From Caprimulgus europaeus (Eukaryota > Chordata > Aves > Caprimulgiformes > Caprimulgidae): a stretch of 64,000 nt of DNA. Numbering within the stretch: position 1 is the stretch's first letter; each line of letters starts with the position of its first letter. The DNA lies in the NCBI GenBank assembly GCA_907165065.1, contig OU015532.1, positions 38,978,339 to 39,042,338 of the forward strand, written 5' to 3'. The translations under genes were made by a program, and so were the position numbers. Under the pieces are notes generated by a model, which saw nothing but the letters and a program-made list of their open reading frames with translations, had not been told where the DNA came from and searched no databases. Of the stretch, positions 63,651 through 64,000 are shown piece after piece.

Positions 63651-64000
63651 GTAAGTGCAGAGTTAAAGAATGAGCATTCTGTGAATGAGACAAATTGTCA
63701 GTGTCAGATTACTGCCATGAACTGCAAAATTACTGTTTAGCTTTGTTATTAGTCATCTGCAGGGGGAGTTATGTTGCATGTGTTTCCCCCAGGTTTTGCA
63801 AAATATTTGGTATGTATGAAAGAAAGTTCATTGTTTTAGGTAGTTTTAGATTAATGCTATGGCAATTGTCCATTTTAATTTACTTTAAAAGAGATTGTTT
63901 TTCAAAGACTTTGTGGAGGAGGGAGTTCTGTTCTGGTTTTCTTATTGCTATTATGATGACAATATTGCTAAATATATATTACTAAGTATTTTTTGTAATA
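63651..64000 (+). other. SIPA1L1: SIPA1L1 intron after coding exon 3 (runs off the window)
   Basis: Begins with a strong donor GTAAGTG. The remaining 350 bases are AT-rich with no further exon. The open frames here are not coding. Confidence 0.9.

Noticed and set aside
1..64000. CRISPR arrays, operons, tRNA or rRNA genes
   Set aside because: None seen. The DNA is vertebrate nuclear sequence with spliced exons and LINE/LTR repeats. I could not run a covariance search for small RNAs, so microRNA or snoRNA genes in introns cannot be excluded.

Overview
The window is vertebrate nuclear DNA, almost certainly from a bird. It is AT-rich and gene-poor, and it is littered with CR1 LINE fragments whose 3' ends are the typical avian short ATTCTRTGA-type tails. 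It also carries solo LTRs of endogenous retrovirus families that I recognise as widespread in avian genomes. I cannot name the species. A neoavian bird is a reasonable inference from the LTR families, but it is not proven.

Only one protein-coding gene is supported: the 5' part of SIPA1L1 (signal-induced proliferation-associated 1 like 1, also called SPAR), on the + strand at the right end. A large first coding exon (52290-53787, residues 1-499 plus the first base of codon 500) is followed by an 8.9-kb intron. Exon 2 (62692-62822), a 639-bp intron, exon 3 (63462-63650) and the start of the next intron complete the window. The joined exons encode the first 606 residues of a protein expected to be about 1,800 residues long. 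The Rap-GAP catalytic domain, the PDZ domain and the C-terminal coiled coil lie mostly or wholly beyond the window. A 5'-untranslated segment (51976-52289) is joined to the first coding exon and carries several upstream AUGs.

The 52 kb to the left show no other convincing gene. I infer that they are the 5' intron(s) of SIPA1L1 or upstream intergenic DNA. No CpG-island promoter is visible, so the main promoter probably lies further left. This stretch holds CR1 fragments at about 2.0 kb (ancient), 3.1, 7.3, 14.7-16.2, 23.5-23.9, 24.6, 29.0-30.7, 32.3-33.7 and 35.8-36.6 kb. It holds solo LTRs at 21.6-22.7, 29.9-30.5 (nested inside a CR1), 34.7-35.3 and 47.1-48.2 kb, and a probable LTR at 27.3-27.9 kb. 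The first coding intron holds two more CR1 copies (58.5 and 59.1 kb) and a 27-bp element that looks like an LTR reduced to its two ends (60.2 kb).

I found no new biological system. The observations most worth checking are the upstream-ORF cluster in the SIPA1L1 leader, the 27-bp micro-LTR remnant, the LTR nested in a CR1 with an imperfect target-site duplication, and an orphan CR1 endonuclease/linker fragment that lacks the 3' end.
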